Notes: generated by a model not told the origin, from the letters alone. A stretch of 64,000 bases of DNA from Symsagittifera roscoffensis (GCF_963678635.1 NC_087062.1:69906223-69970222); one strand, 5' to 3'; counted from the stretch's first letter, positions 22,101-33,940 are shown. Translations and numbers: made by a program.

Positions 22101-22117
22101 CTTCACTGGTCGCACCA
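22101..22117 (-). other. Primer-binding site of the LTR element
   Basis: Two bases inside the 5' LTR the minus strand reads TGGTGCGACCAGTGAAG, starting with TGG as expected for annealing to a tRNA CCA end. I cannot assign the tRNA. Confidence 0.65.
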
Positions 22118-22119
22118 AT

Positions 22120-22666
22120 TATTCCAAACTAACTTGACTTAACTTATTGCGATCGACCAAATTGCTGCTAGTTAGAACAAGGGGTCTTTCTGAATGTTGC
22201 TAAGACTTTCCTATTCTTATTCAACAGACAAAGTTTCTTTCACTCGTAAATAGGTATATTATTTTAAATATAGAGGACACACATCAATTTTATATCAAGA
22301 GACATTGGGGTATGGATTGATAGTTATCGAGATAGAGATTTTAGATTATGGTTATTAGGATGGTTGGGGGTCTCAGTATGAGAGTGGTTGTGAGATTTGA
22401 GATTTTGAGAAAGTGATATTTGGTATATTTTCGCTTGGCTTATATACCGTAGGTTTTGATATTTTCAACATTCCATCTGTTGGTTAAACCAATCAGAAAG
22501 AAACAACACATGCTGTAATGTTTGCTTTTGGTGATATTTTATCAACCGAGCAAACACATAACTTTAAGCTAGCATATGGTAAAAGTTTAAGAATTATGTT
22601 TCTGATTTCAAGTCAGAACATATGATAAAAGTTTAATAATTGTGTTTCTGATTTCAATTCAGAACA
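22120..22666 (-). repeat. 5' LTR (547 bp)
   Basis: This is the direct copy of 17137-17683 and lies next to the primer-binding site. The target duplication ATAG follows at 22667-22670. Confidence 0.9.
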
Positions 22667-22670
22667 ATAG

Positions 22671-23140
22671 GTAGGATGATGTTAGAGCCGACATCTGACT
22701 TGAGAAAGCATCTGATGATATCTTAATGTTGTGGAAAAATTATGCAATGAGTGGGCAAAATAGAAGGCAGACTTAGTCGGATATCTTGAAACAATGATTA
22801 AGCGGGAGTTGCCTATCATAAAGTTTTCTAAGTGAACCATTTGTTTCGCGTGTTTGCATCATCTGTTGCATTTGCAATCAACCAGGTTTCGCAAACGAGG
22901 GCGCACTTGAACAATCTCCCCCCAAATCGACCAAGTGAACTATCTGCACCCCAAAAGTTTTAGAAGCCGTTTAGAATAATCTTGTTTTCGTTTTGAATGC
23001 GAAAATTGGTCGAAATAGCTGATGAGTTATTCTAAAAAGAGATTCTTCACAGTCTTCAATAACATTTCAAAATACTGATAAGCAAAGCAAACGAATTTTA
23101 TTGAATCAAATAGGAAAAGTTTAATTTCGGCTCAATGAAT
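22671..23140. other. Non-coding flank, nothing recognised
   Basis: Mixed composition, including a short G/C-richer part near 22890-22950. No frame above 60 codons and no repeat family is evident. Confidence 0.4.
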
Positions 23141-23144
23141 TTAG

Positions 23145-24090
23145 GCTTGATTACCTTTGCGATGAGCAAGGGTGCTGCAATCGGGTATCGACTTTTCTCC
23201 CCGTAAATAACTTCGTTCGCAGAATGGTCAAAATTAGAAATGGTAAATTTAGGTTCAGTTCATGAATTGAATTTTTTTTGAGTCTCCGGCACTTTTGGTC
23301 TGGAGTTAATGGATACACCTGACACGACAAAGGTCCTTGGTTCGAATCTGACATGACTTGTTTTTTCAAACGGAAAATATTTTGGTTCAAATTGTTGGCT
23401 CATTATTGTCTGCTAATGTTTTGTCGGCTGATTTGCCGCTGGATAAATAATTTTGGATTTTCAGTAAACGCTCTTGATTGTGTTTCTGGACGAATTTTCC
23501 GCTAATAGAATATCATTGCAGACCAAAATTTGAAATTTAAGTTGTAGTTGGTTTGAATTTTTTCTTTTTCTTGGCTACACTTTTCTGCTAACTTGCAATG
23601 TTATTTTTATGTGGTATCGCAAGTGGTTCAAATCTCCACTTCGTCTCTCTCTTGAAAAATTGGTTCTTGCGTTTTTATACCTTATTGGGTTTGCCCGAAA
23701 GTTCCCAGAAGAATTTGCCAGAATTTTGCTTGAAGAAAACATGAAAAATTTTTTTGTTTGAATGAAAGACACAGAATGAAAACATTTTTTTTTGTCTGAA
23801 AGGGTGTGTGCTCAAAAGTTGTCGTCTTTGATACCGCTTCGTAAGTTTTGTTTTGTTGCAAATTTACCTTTGAACTTTCTTTTTTGATTTTTTTAACAAG
23901 TGAACTTTTTTCCAGTCACACTGGGACTGATATGAGAGTTTTGACAGATCTACCTTTCCTCGACATTTTTAAATTTTTTTTTCTTCTTAGCGGATTTCCT
24001 CTCGATTTCTGTCTGCTATTTTGTCATGCCATGCTATGTGTGTGTTGTATTGCAAGTAGTGCGAAGCCCTGCTTCGCCTCTGTATAAAAA
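23145..24090 (+). repeat. Dispersed tRNA-headed repeat, copy with terminal hairpin
   Basis: The 5' part contains gctgcaatcgggtatcgact and ccccgtaaataacttcgttc, shared with 53700-53740 and 61715-61750. A tRNA-like segment with CTTGGTTCGAATCTGAC lies at about 23337-23353. The body has tcagtaaacgctcttgattgtgtttctgga-like sequence related to 62895-62930. The 3' end is tattgcaagtagtgcgaagc followed by a hairpin GCGAAG-ccctg-CTTCGC at 24061-24077. Probably a non-autonomous Pol III-type repeat (SINE-like); a rolling-circle element is an alternative. Confidence 0.55.
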
Positions 24091-24640
24091 ATCTGATTCA
24101 TTTTTCTAAATGTTTCGCATTTTGTTTGGTGCGAAATACTCGTCTCTGTTTGGTTGAAAAATCTACAATTTTTTCAGTAACAAAGCAGTCTCAGTATGAT
24201 TGTAGAGGAATTTTTATGCGCATCAGTTTCGCACAGAAATTATTGCGTTTTTCTGTTTGCTCCTGATTTGTTATACCGACCACCGCACGAAGGAATTATG
24301 GCGTAGGATACTTTTTCTGCCCTATTTTGTGTACTTCACCGAAAGTTTGTAGAAGGTTCAATGCGATACAAAATGAAATTCCTCTTGTCCAACTTTGGAT
24401 TCCAATGGTTTTTTTTTTAAATTAAAAATAGATTCGAGAGAGAATATGTTTTTCTAGACTGAAACGATGATAGGACTAAATTATCAATTTATTTCTGCTG
24501 CGAAGAACAAAATCATTTGGGTTTTATTTTAGATTTTCTTTCAATCATTGTATTTGGAACATTCTGTGCAACATATACAGCTCCAGTTTTTTGTTTTTAA
24601 ATTTGCGCATTAATTGCGGCCTGTTTTTGATAATAACGTT
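24091..24640. other. Non-coding region
   Basis: AT-rich sequence between the repeat above and the LINE fragment. I see no conserved frame or RNA gene. Confidence 0.4.
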
Positions 24641-25220
24641 TTTGTGTGTGTGTGTGTGTTTAGGAGCCCTCTTGATAATCGGGGGACTTGAAATGTCCAG
24701 TGCTTGTTGCGAATAAGATGATGTTAATGGGGTTGGTCTGCAAAAGCGTCAAGGTTGGGTTTCTTCCCAGGTGCTGTTTTCTGGCCCGGTCCCAATTTGT
24801 GCACTTCAGTAGGTAGTGTTCCGTTGTTTCTGGTTCTTCCTCATCGCAGTGCTCGCATATAGGATTCTGTGATAGCCGGAATCTGTACTTGGTGTCCTTG
24901 AGTGATGTTTCTCTGTTTACTCTCAGTCTGTACAGAAACGTCTCTTCTGCGCGCGTTCTGTTTACTGAGCGTGGTAGATGTTCTCCGTTGCAAGCTTGTC
25001 GGTGGGTTGAGTTTGGTGGTGTTTCCGTCTGGTACCTTTCTTCGTTCTTTGCATCTTTTCCTCTCAGGATCGCTTCTCTTGGATCCATACCCTAAGGCAG
25101 CTCGTTTACCCTGTTTCTTGCTACCCTGCGCCAGTCGGGTCTGGAGGAGTTCTCCGCTCTGGCCTTCAGTCTCGGGGTGCCTTCAGTCTCGGGGAGAGAT
25201 AACGTTTTTGTCGGCTTGAT
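24641..25220 (-). mobile_element. 5'-truncated LINE, 3' end with (CA)n tail
   Basis: On the minus strand a frame (25088 to 24660) codes for a Cys/His cluster ICEHCDEEEPETTEHYLLKC, typical of the zinc-binding region downstream of reverse transcriptase or RNase H in non-LTR retrotransposons. It is preceded by FLYRLRVNRE. The stop is followed by (CA)n at 24659-24641, a common LINE-type 3' tail. Coding similarity continues upstream of 25088 but with an in-frame stop. No RT or endonuclease remains. The sequence is more GC-rich than its surroundings. Confidence 0.75.
24660..25088 (-). pseudogene. LINE ORF2 C-terminal fragment
   Basis: 142 codons from a non-LTR retrotransposon polyprotein, with C-x2-C...H-x4-C zinc-cluster spacing. 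Without the catalytic domains it is a dead fragment; the ATG at 25088 is incidental. Confidence 0.7.
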
Positions 25221-25603
25221 AGTTGTTTCGAGGTACTGAGTTTAAGGATCACAAGAGCTGGTTTTTTATTTTAGGAAGTCTTTATTTATAAAATTCTCTG
25301 CGCTTGTTTTTTGGGCTGTTATTGTTAGAATGTTCAAACCGAATCGATTAAAGAGCTATGTTAACCTGATTGGCTATAATTTCCAAAATAGTAAATTAAT
25401 TTTCTGGATTTGGAAAGAATTCTAAACCACCAAGTAGAAAGGAACTTTGTCTTCAGGTGATATACATGTTTTTCATTTTCTTACGCAAAACTTGTAAGCA
25501 GCTGGGGTTTCCGATTTATCATATTAAAGCTCTTTCAAACCTGACTCGATCGGTATGTACCCTTGCGATTCTGAATTTTAGATAGATTCAAGAGGCATTG
25601 AAT

Positions 25604-25888
25604 CAGGGGCGGATCTAGGATTTTCTCGGGGGGGGGGGGGGTTGAATTTTTAGGTCGACCGGAATGATTTTTCGAGCTTTTACTAAGCCCGGTTTAGTCC
25701 GTTTTGGAATCACCCCTCCGTCCGTTTTCCGCGCTCACCCCTCAAAATTAGTATATATTGGCGCCTTTAGAAATATTTATGGTCGGTCGGCCAAGAATGG
25801 ATTTCTTAAAAAGTTCCAAAGGCGGGATCCTTTGGGTCGGCAGGGGGTCGAAACCCTAAGGGGGGCGTCCCCCCTAAATCCGCCCCTG
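25604..25888. mobile_element. hAT-type MITE (285 bp) with 8 bp target duplication
   Basis: The ends CAGGGGCGGATCTAGG (left) and CCTAAATCCGCCCCTG (right) are terminal inverted repeats with one mismatch. They are flanked on both sides by CATTGAAT (25596-25603 and 25889-25896), the 8 bp duplication expected of hAT transposases. There is no coding capacity. A run of 14 G lies near the left end. A diverged relative is at 63135-63320. Confidence 0.9.
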
Positions 25889-28800
25889 CATTGAATGAAT
25901 TAACCTTGTCTTAACTATTTGAAATAAAAGTTAAGTCGGATCTATAAATTTGAGAAAAAATCGTGATTTCTTTTTTCCTAAGCGATTCCATCGCCTGTGT
26001 TTTGAGATGATCGAATGAGTTTTCATGATTTGAACGTTCTGTGAGAGTACAGTGAAGATTCAAACTATCCGGACAAAACGAACAAAATTTGAATTTCAAA
26101 CGTTTTTTCTCAAATTGGGTTAGGGTTAGACAAAAAGTGAGATAAAAAAGTTGCTCGCAATTTCACCGGAATTAATATCGTGAAATTTATTTATCGAAAA
26201 TCTCACCAAATTTTGACTCCAAAAATAGGTATTTTTGTTTTAAATTAGTTAATTAAAAGTTACTCTGAAACTACTGAGTTAATTGATGAAAAGATTATAT
26301 CAAAAGAAGCCTCTTATTCAGCCCGACAAAATTTTGGGAAGATGAAGATTCCAAAAAATTGCGCAAATTGTTTGAAATCTGATTTTAAGGAAAGATTTTG
26401 ATTTTTATATATTAAAAATGACATTTTTGTCTATCAACCAAAAACTTATTCTCGTATACCATTTTTGGAGATCCTTCTTAATCCTTCTAAAGTTTTGTCG
26501 GACTGGGTAAGAAGTATGATTTTTCGAGCTCTTACTAAGCCCGGCTTAGTCCGTTTTGGAATCACCCCTCCGTCCGTTTTCCGCGCTCACCCCTCAAAAT
26601 TAGTATATATTGGCGCCTTTAGAAATATTTAGGGTCGGTCGGCCAAGAATGGATTTCTTAAAAAGTTCCAAAGGCGGGATCCTTTGGGTCGGCAGGGGGT
26701 CGAAACCCTAAGGGGGGCGTCCCCCCTAAATCCGCCCCTGCATTGAATGAATTAACCTTGTCTTAACTATTTGAAATAAAAGTTAAGTCGGATCTATAAA
26801 TTTGAGAAAAAATCGTGATTTCTTTTTTCCTAAGCGATTCCATCGCCTGTGTTTTGAGATGATCGAATGAGTTTTCATGATTTGAACGTTCTGTGAGAGT
26901 ACAGTGAAGATTCAAACTATCCGGACAAAACGAACAAAATTTGAAATTTCAAACGTTTTTTCTCAAATTGGGTTAGGGTTAGACAAAAAGTGAGATAAAA
27001 AAGTTGCTCGCAATTTCACCGGAATTAATATCGTGAAATTTATTTATCGAAAATCTCACCAAATTTTGACACCAAAAATAGGTATTTTTGTTTTAAATTA
27101 GTTAATTAAAAGTTACTCTGAAACTACTGAGTTAATTGATGAAAAGATTATATCAAAAGAAGCCTCTTATTCAGCCCGACAAAATTTTGGGAAGATGAAG
27201 ATTCCAAAAAATTGCGCAAATTGTTTGAAATCTGATTTTAAGGAAAGATTTTGATTTTTATATATTAAAAATGACATTTTTGTCTATCAACCAAAAACTT
27301 ATTCTCGTATACCATTTTTGGAGATCCTTCTTAATCCTTCTAAAGTTTTGTCGGACTGGGTAAGAAGTATGATTTTTCGAGCTCTTACTAAGCCCGGCTT
27401 AGTCCGTTTTGGAATCACCCCTCCGTCCATTTTCCGCGCTCACCCCTCAAAATTAGTATATATTGGCGCCTTTAGAAATATTTAGGGTCGGTCGGCCAAG
27501 AATGGATTTCTTAAAAAGTTCCAAAGGCGGGATCCTTTGGGTCGGCAGGGGGTCGAAACCCTAAGGGGGGCGTCCCCCCTAAATCCGCCCCTGCATTGAA
27601 TGAATTAACCTTGTCTTAACTATTTGAAATAAAAGTTAAGTCGGATCTATAAATTTGAGAAAAAATCGTGATTTCTTTTTTCCTAAGCGATTCCATCGCC
27701 TGTGTTTTGAGATGATCGAATGAGTTTTCATGATTTGAACGTTCTGTGAGAGTACAGTGAAGATTCAAACTATCCGGACAAAACGAACAAAATTTGAAAT
27801 TTCAAACGTTTTTTCTCAAATTGGGTTAGGGTTAGACAAAAAGTGAGATAAAAAAGTTGCTCGCAATTTCACCGGAATTAATATCGTGAAATTTATTTAT
27901 CGAAAATCTCACCAAATTTTGACTCCAAAAATAGGTATTTTTGTTTTAAATTAGTTAATTAAAAGTTACTCTGAAACTACTGAGTTAATTGATGAAAAGA
28001 TTATATCAAAAGAAGCCTCTTATTCAGCCCGACAAAGTTTTGGGAAGATGAAGATTCCAAAAAATTGCGCAAATTGTTTGAAATCTGATTTTAAGGAAAG
28101 ATTTTGATTTTTATATATTAAAAATGACATTTTTGTCTATCAACCAAAAACTTATTCTTGTATACCATTTTTGGAGATCCTTCTTAATCCTTCTAAAGTT
28201 TTGTCGGACTGGGTAAGAAGTATGATTTTTCGAGCTCTTACTAAGCCCGGCTTAGTCCGTTTTGGAATCACCCCTCCGTCCATTTTCCGCGCTCACCCCT
28301 CAAAATTAGTATATATTGGCGCCTTTAGAAATATTTAGGGTCGGTCGGCCAAGAATGGATTTCTTAAAAAGTTCCAAAGGCGGGATCCTTTGGGTCGGCA
28401 GGGGGTCGAAACCCTAAGGGGGCGTCCCCCCTAAATCCGCCCCTGCATTGAATGAATTAACCTTGTCTTAACTATTTGAAATAAAAGTTAAGTCGGATCT
28501 ATAAATTTGAGAAAAAATCGTGATTTCTTTTTTCCTAAGCGATTCCATCGCCTGTGTTTTGAGATGATCGAATGAGTTTTCATGATTTGAACGTTCTGTG
28601 AGAGTACAGTGAAGATTCAAACTATCCGGACAAAACGAACAAAATTTGAATTTCAAACGTTTTTTCTCAAATTGGGTTAGGGTTAGACAAAAAGTGAGAT
28701 AAAAAAGTTGCTCGCAATTTCACCGGAATTAATATCGTGAAATTTATTTATCGAAAATCTCACCAAATTTTGACTCCAAAAATAGGTATTTTTGTTTTAA

Positions 28801-29073
28801 ATTAGTTAATTAAAAGTTACTCTGAAACTACTGAGTTAATTGATGAAAAGATTATATCAAAAGAAGCCTCTTATTCAGCCCGACAAAATTTTGGGAAGAT
28901 GAAGATTCCAAAAAATTGCGCAAATTGTTTGAAATCTGATTTTAAGGAAAGATTTTGATTTTTATATATTAAAAATGACATTTTTGTCTATCAACCAAAA
29001 ACTTATTCTCGTATACCATTTTTGGAGATCCTTCTTAATCCTTCTAAAGTTTTGTCGGACTGGGTAAGAAGTA
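25669..29073 (+). repeat. Four tandem copies of an 852-854 bp unit
   Basis: The word ttttcgagct (ttttcgagctttt in the first) starts units at 25669, 26521, 27373 and 28227. The last unit ends at gactgggtaagaagta near 29073. Each unit comprises the right ~220 bp of the MITE plus ~630 bp of flank. Only the first has the MITE left end. Units differ by a handful of substitutions and small indels, so the amplification is recent. A 62-codon minus-strand frame seen in two units is broken in the other two by one base, so it is not a gene. Confidence 0.95.
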
Positions 29074-29335
29074 CCGTTTGATATAATTTCCCATCAATTA
29101 ACTCGGTAGTTTCAGCGTAGCTTTTGATAAACTAAAAAAGCCAAAATAATCCATTTTTTGGGGGGGGGGGGGAATGTTGGCTGCGATTTTCGAAAAATAA
29201 ATTAATTCCGGTGAAATTCCCAGCAACTTTTGTTCTCTTTACTTTTAGTCTACTCTTAGACCAACTTGAGAAAAAAGCCTTTGAAATTTTAAATTTTGTG
29301 CATTGTGTCCGGTTAATTTAAATCAGCATGTAGAT
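29074..29335 (-). repeat. Older inverted copy of the 852 bp unit's flank segment
   Basis: Starting right at the end of the array, gtttgatataat...catcaattaactcggtagtt and then attaattccggtgaaatt...cttgagaaaaaa match the reverse complement of the array unit with many differences. The array therefore ends against a diverged inverted partner and could form a large hairpin. Confidence 0.7.
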
Positions 29336-30460
29336 CGATCATGGTAAGTCTTGAAAAACTTAAAACTTCCTAAAATATTCCTTAGTATTAAGAAAAACTG
29401 GTTTGAAAGTTATGATTTTTAATCCAAGTCCTGCTAACGCAGCCTTTTTTAAAGCTATGAAAAACATGATTCTAGCGATGAGTTACCTTTGAGAGTTGCA
29501 AGGGTGGCCACCAGTTACTAAGCTTTTTTAACGATGAAATTTTTTGTTGACAGAATTCATCTGTTTACTTCAGTAACATCGATTTCTTGCTAGCACATTT
29601 GTCTGCTTAGTCTAGGGTAATGCCCATTTCTGGAGATTAAGGTCTGGGGTCGGTGTCCGGCCAGTAGCCTTACTTTTAGCGAATTGATAGTTTTTGTTTG
29701 GAAAGTTTCATCTGTCGAGCGATCGTTTCGCTATAATTTGTCTAAATTTGTGTAGTATGGACTTTTCTCCTGATTTAAGCATATAAAAACATTTTTCAAA
29801 TTGATTTCTGTAAAGTTTGAATTCCTGGAAGTTTTGCCCATTTTTTCTCCGGTTCTATATTTATTTTCATGGAGTTGTTCTCTTTCTTTTTGATTTTATT
29901 TTTGGTCTCAAGAAAGCTATGATAGAAAAAAATCCAGAATTCCAATTTTTTTAAAATTATTATCATCGCATATGTTTTGAGATTGTCCAATGAGCTGTCA
30001 TGATTTTACAGTGTAAAGAGAATACGTTAATCATGGTAGGTCTCGAAAAGCTTGATTATTTAAAAAATTTTTCAGTGTGAAGAAATGCTGGTCCGAAATT
30101 TTTGATTAATTGCCGAATTCATGGGAAAAGCATTGTGCTCTCAAGATTTTTTTAGCCCTACAGATCCAGTGAAAGTAAAATTTGTCTTCGTTTGTGTTAT
30201 ATAATTTGTAAAGACTTGTCAGCTGAAGCAATTTCTTATGCTACACATGGTGTCTGTCCAATTTCGGTTTGTTTAGTTGGTTTGCTGATTTCTATTTGGC
30301 TGAAGAGTAGTCTTAACATCCCTTGAAGCTAAATTTTTTTTCATTTGGCCGTTGGCGTTACAAATTTAATTCCAAGCAGAGCTCAACTAAAAACAACGTT
30401 TCTTCTTTTTAGAGTTTCATAAGTGGATTTATTGTTCTGACCATTGAAAATGGAGAGGAA
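29336..30460. repeat. Degraded tRNA-headed repeat region
   Basis: A decayed head with gtctggggtcggtgtccggccagtag lies at about 29650-29675, followed by a body start like the other copies. A dispersed gttagatcgatcatgg(t)a-type word appears twice (29335 and 30032). No gene is visible. Confidence 0.45.
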
Positions 30461-30464
30461 CTTT

Positions 30465-33400
30465 TGTTGACGGATGTTTTTGCTTTTTAGTTTTTTGGCG
30501 CAAAATCTTGTACCACATTTTATCATCGAAATGGGTCGAGTGACATTACATCATATTAAAACCCTTTCAGTCGCGGTTCGAACGACACCATAATTTTCCA
30601 AATTTTTTCTAGTGATTTTTTTATTATAGTTGATTTTCAGCAAGCGAATAAAGCAAGCAAGGTGGCTTATATTAGGTTTAATTTTTGTATTAACCGTGAA
30701 AACTTAAATTTACTCCAGTAAAAAAAGAACGAAAGAACTTTGTTGATTTTTTGCTTTTCTATTTCACTTTTTGAAGAAACTTGTTGTCGAATATGCGTAA
30801 TTTATTGTTACTATCGAATATGCCTAAAGTCTTGGCTTTCTTTCAGATAATCTCATGACACCATGGGCAATAGTAACACTTTTTTCTAGTTTTTAAAGAA
30901 TATGTTCGGAACGTTCTGTGCTATCTGCACAGCAACAGATAATCCTTCTTTTTAAAGTGTCTCCAAGGTGTCACTTGGTGTCTCTCAAAAACCAAGTAGA
31001 TTAGATATGGTAAATTTTGATATGATGGTAAATTTTGAGGCTATTTGGGCCTATTTTGAGGTTATTTAGCTGGGAATTATGTTGGAGATCGGTTTTTACC
31101 AAACGTTTTTCAAGCCAAGTACGCCCTTCAATAACAAGACTTGATATGATGGTAATTTTGAGATTCGGTCCACAGCTATTTGCTTCTTGTAGAATGTGCT
31201 GTTTTTTCTCTGTAGAAACTTAATGTTTTAGAACTGTTACATGAATGTAGGTTAGATCACGAAGTTTTTTGCAGTAGGTAGAATCGCTTAGTTTCAAAAT
31301 AAGATTTTAAGATTTCCCAGCGCAGTCAAACAAGTGATTCCGTTTTTTTTTTGGAAATTTGGTTAATTTCATCCAAAAGTGGTGTCAGCCATAAAAGATC
31401 CTGGCATTTAGAATAACTGAAAAACTGTAGTCTAATAGCTTCAGAAAAATGCAACTTCGTTTGAAAGTCCGTAATTGATTTTGAAACGATATCAGTCAAT
31501 TTTTGCGATTACCTCGACTTCATAAACATGTTTTGACATTTAAAACTGAATCTTATTTCGGACAAACGAAGAAATAATTAAGACATGAAAGTATTTGATT
31601 GTTTTTTGTTTCCTTGCGTTCATTGATATTTATTCAACTGTCTGTTGTCTGTTTTGTTGAAACATAAACAGCTTTTCTTACACATCTTGTATCTTCTTAG
31701 ATCTTATATATTAGTTGAAAGTCTTAATGCGACATGGACGCAACGTTTTAATTTTTCTATTGAGCACAACGTTTAAGAATCGTTCAAAGCAACCATCAGA
31801 GAAAAATGAACTCGACCAAACTTCAAGGCTAGACAGTACATGCCTATTTTTGTCCAAAATTTTGCGTTTACAGATTCATTTCAGTCTGAAACGAAAAACT
31901 TAAAACAGCAGCCTTCATGCTGAGAATTTTTTTTTCGAAAACCGATTCGATCCATGAAATAAATATTTCAAAGTTTCATAGCTTGAATAGCTTGCTTAGA
32001 AAACTTCAAGCTTTTCGCAAACTGATTCAGTTTATAGATAACTTGAATTATTTCAAAATTTCTAGCTGAGAAAAACTTGCTTTAAAGAACTTAATTATTT
32101 CACGATTTGATTCAGTCTTTGAACTAAATTGAAATATTTCAAAGTTTTGCAGTTTTAAAAGCTTGCTTAGAAAAACTTTAAATTTTTCGCGAACCAATTC
32201 AGTCTACACAAAAACTTGAAAAAGTTCGAAGCTTCATAGCTTGAATAGCTTGCTTAGAAAAATTTAACTTTTGGTAAAACGATTCGGTCTACGAAGCGCT
32301 TGGATTTTTTTCGAAGTTCATGGCTTCATGGCTCGCGCAGAAAATTTTTTTTGCAAAACGTTTCCTTATCAATAACTTGTAAATATTTCATTTTTGTATA
32401 GCTACAATAGCTTGATTAAGTCAATTTTGAATTTTTTTTGAACTGATTCGCTTCACTAGCTCGGTTAAAAAAACTGAAGGTTCGCAAAATGCTTTGATCT
32501 AAGCAACTCGAAATATTTCAATTGATTGTAGCTTCAATAACTTGCTTCAGTAAAACGTGAGTGTTTTTGCCAACCACTTTGCTCCATGGAATTACTTGAA
32601 ATATCGAAGTATAATAGCTTGAGCAACTTGCTTAGAAAACTTTTCGCACTCCGATTCGCTTCACGAAATTAACTTGAGTCATTTATCGTTTCGTAGCTTG
32701 AATAGCTTGCTCAGAGTAAGTTTGATTTTTCCCAGAACTGATTCGTTCTATGGAACAAACCGATTTACGATCTGGCTCAGCTAGAGATTTCGAAATTTCA
32801 TAGCTTTATCAGAACAGCAACTATTTTTTGCGAGCTGATTGATTACTGGAGAAAGGCTGGCTAGTTTGTAATTGAAATTGGTGTTGCTTCATTATCGAAT
32901 CTTAGCAGCTTTTGCAACCTATGGTCTGGGGTTCGCGTCCCTGCCGGACCTTATTTTTTTTTCAGTAGCTGAAATTGAATTTTTTCCGAGTGGAATTGAT
33001 TAATCAGACTATAGTTTGTGGGCTTATATTTTGTCGGATTATTAGCCACATCACAATTAGTTGCCACACCACAGTGGTATAATTTCTGTTTTCTTTTGTA
33101 TTTCTCAAAAACTGTTGATTTTAACATGAGAACAGTTTCCTCAGTTTTTTTGGTTTTTGGGCAATTGGCGTCTAACCTCCTGTTGTTGGCTTAGTGAACG
33201 CTCGGAAAATACTAAAAACTTGTTTAATGCTAGTGGTTGTATTAATCCTCTGTTTTGCTGAGGCTGAATGATTCGTATTTCCAAAAAATGTGATTTTTTT
33301 CTGACAACAATTTTCTGTGTCTTTCTTTGTTTTCGGGTCAGTTGATGTCCAATCAAGTTTTGTTGGCTTACTGAACGCTTGGGAATTTAAAAAATTTTCT

Positions 33401-33940
33401 CAATGCTAGTGGTTGTGTTTCTCGTCTGTTTTGCTCTGAGATTGATTTTTTGTATTTCAAAAATAATGTTGAATTTTTCGGAAGCTTTTTATGACAACAA
33501 TTTCCTCTGACATTTTTATGTTTCAGATTAATTGATGTCTAACCACGTGTTGTTGGCTTAGTGAACGCTCGGAAAATACTAAAAACTTGTTTAATGCTAG
33601 TGGTTGTATTAATCCTCTGTTTTGCTGAGGTTGAATGATTCGTATTTCCAAAAAATGTGATTTTTTTCTGACAACAATTTTCTGTGTCTTTCTTTGTTTT
33701 CGGGTCAGTTGATGTCCAATCAAGTTTTGTTGGCTTACTGAACGCTTGGGAATTGAAAAAGTTTTCTCAATGCTAGTGGTTGTGTTTCTCGTCTGTTTTG
33801 CTCTGAGATTGATTTTTTGTATTTCAAAAAAAAATGTTGCTTTTTTCGGAAGCTTTTTATGACAACAATTTCCTCTGACATTTTTATGTTTCAGATTAAT
33901 TGATGTCTAACCACGTGTTATTGGCTTATTGAAAGCTCGG
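30465..33940 (+). repeat. Segmental duplication unit A (without retroelement)
   Basis: From about 30470 (ggatgtttttgctttttag) onward it matches 37665-39519 and then, past the Pao/BEL insertion, 46852-48260. At 32213-32217 it keeps an uninterrupted ...acacaaaaacttgaaaaagttc, the empty target site. It contains a tRNA-like head with tggggttcgcgtccctgccg (about 32928) and repeat monomers at 33160-33940. Short frames at 31035 and 31715 also occur in the other copies but look non-coding. Confidence 0.85.
33160..33940. repeat. Tandem ~380 bp repeat built of ~186 bp monomers
   Basis: The segment taacctcctgttgttggctt (33171) recurs at 33541 and, cut by the gap, at 33910. Within each 380 bp unit the two halves (…tggcttagtgaacgctcgga… and …tggcttactgaacgcttggg…) are themselves related. 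The same monomers occur at 47860-48290 and 50585-51050. Confidence 0.8.

Larger units (their letters stand above)
17137..22666 (-). mobile_element. Pol-less Ty3/gypsy-like LTR element with envelope-like gene
   Basis: Two direct LTRs of 547 bp each (17137-17683 and 22120-22666) bound the element. The flanking 4 bp ATAG at 17133-17136 and 22667-22670 is a target-site duplication. Coding is on the minus strand: a 5' leader with tandem repeats, a gag fragment, an envelope-like glycoprotein in broken frames and a downstream ORF. No protease, reverse transcriptase, RNase H or integrase motif is visible in the 4.4 kb interior, so the element cannot move on its own. The LTRs differ at roughly 20 positions by eye, so the insertion is moderately old. 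Confidence 0.88.

Noticed and set aside
17133-22670. Complete exogenous provirus
   Set aside because: Pol is absent, gag is cut short and the envelope frame is broken; it is a defective retroelement remnant.
24889-25219. Plus-strand frames of 68 and 105 codons
   Set aside because: They lie opposite the LINE fragment and have low-complexity Ser/Leu composition.
26108-26136. GGGTTAGGG words in each array unit, as possible interstitial telomere repeats
   Set aside because: Only two consecutive TTAGGG-like words per unit and no longer tract; it is part of the unit's unique sequence.
25911-28656. 62-codon minus-strand frame repeated in the 852 bp array as a gene
   Set aside because: Present in two of four units and lost in the others by a one-base change; no motif, no codon bias.
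31035-31223. Small frames repeated in the duplicated units (also at 34141-34321 and 38291-38479) as a conserved gene
   Set aside because: They recur only because the segments are recent duplicates; no start context, motif or evidence of selection.
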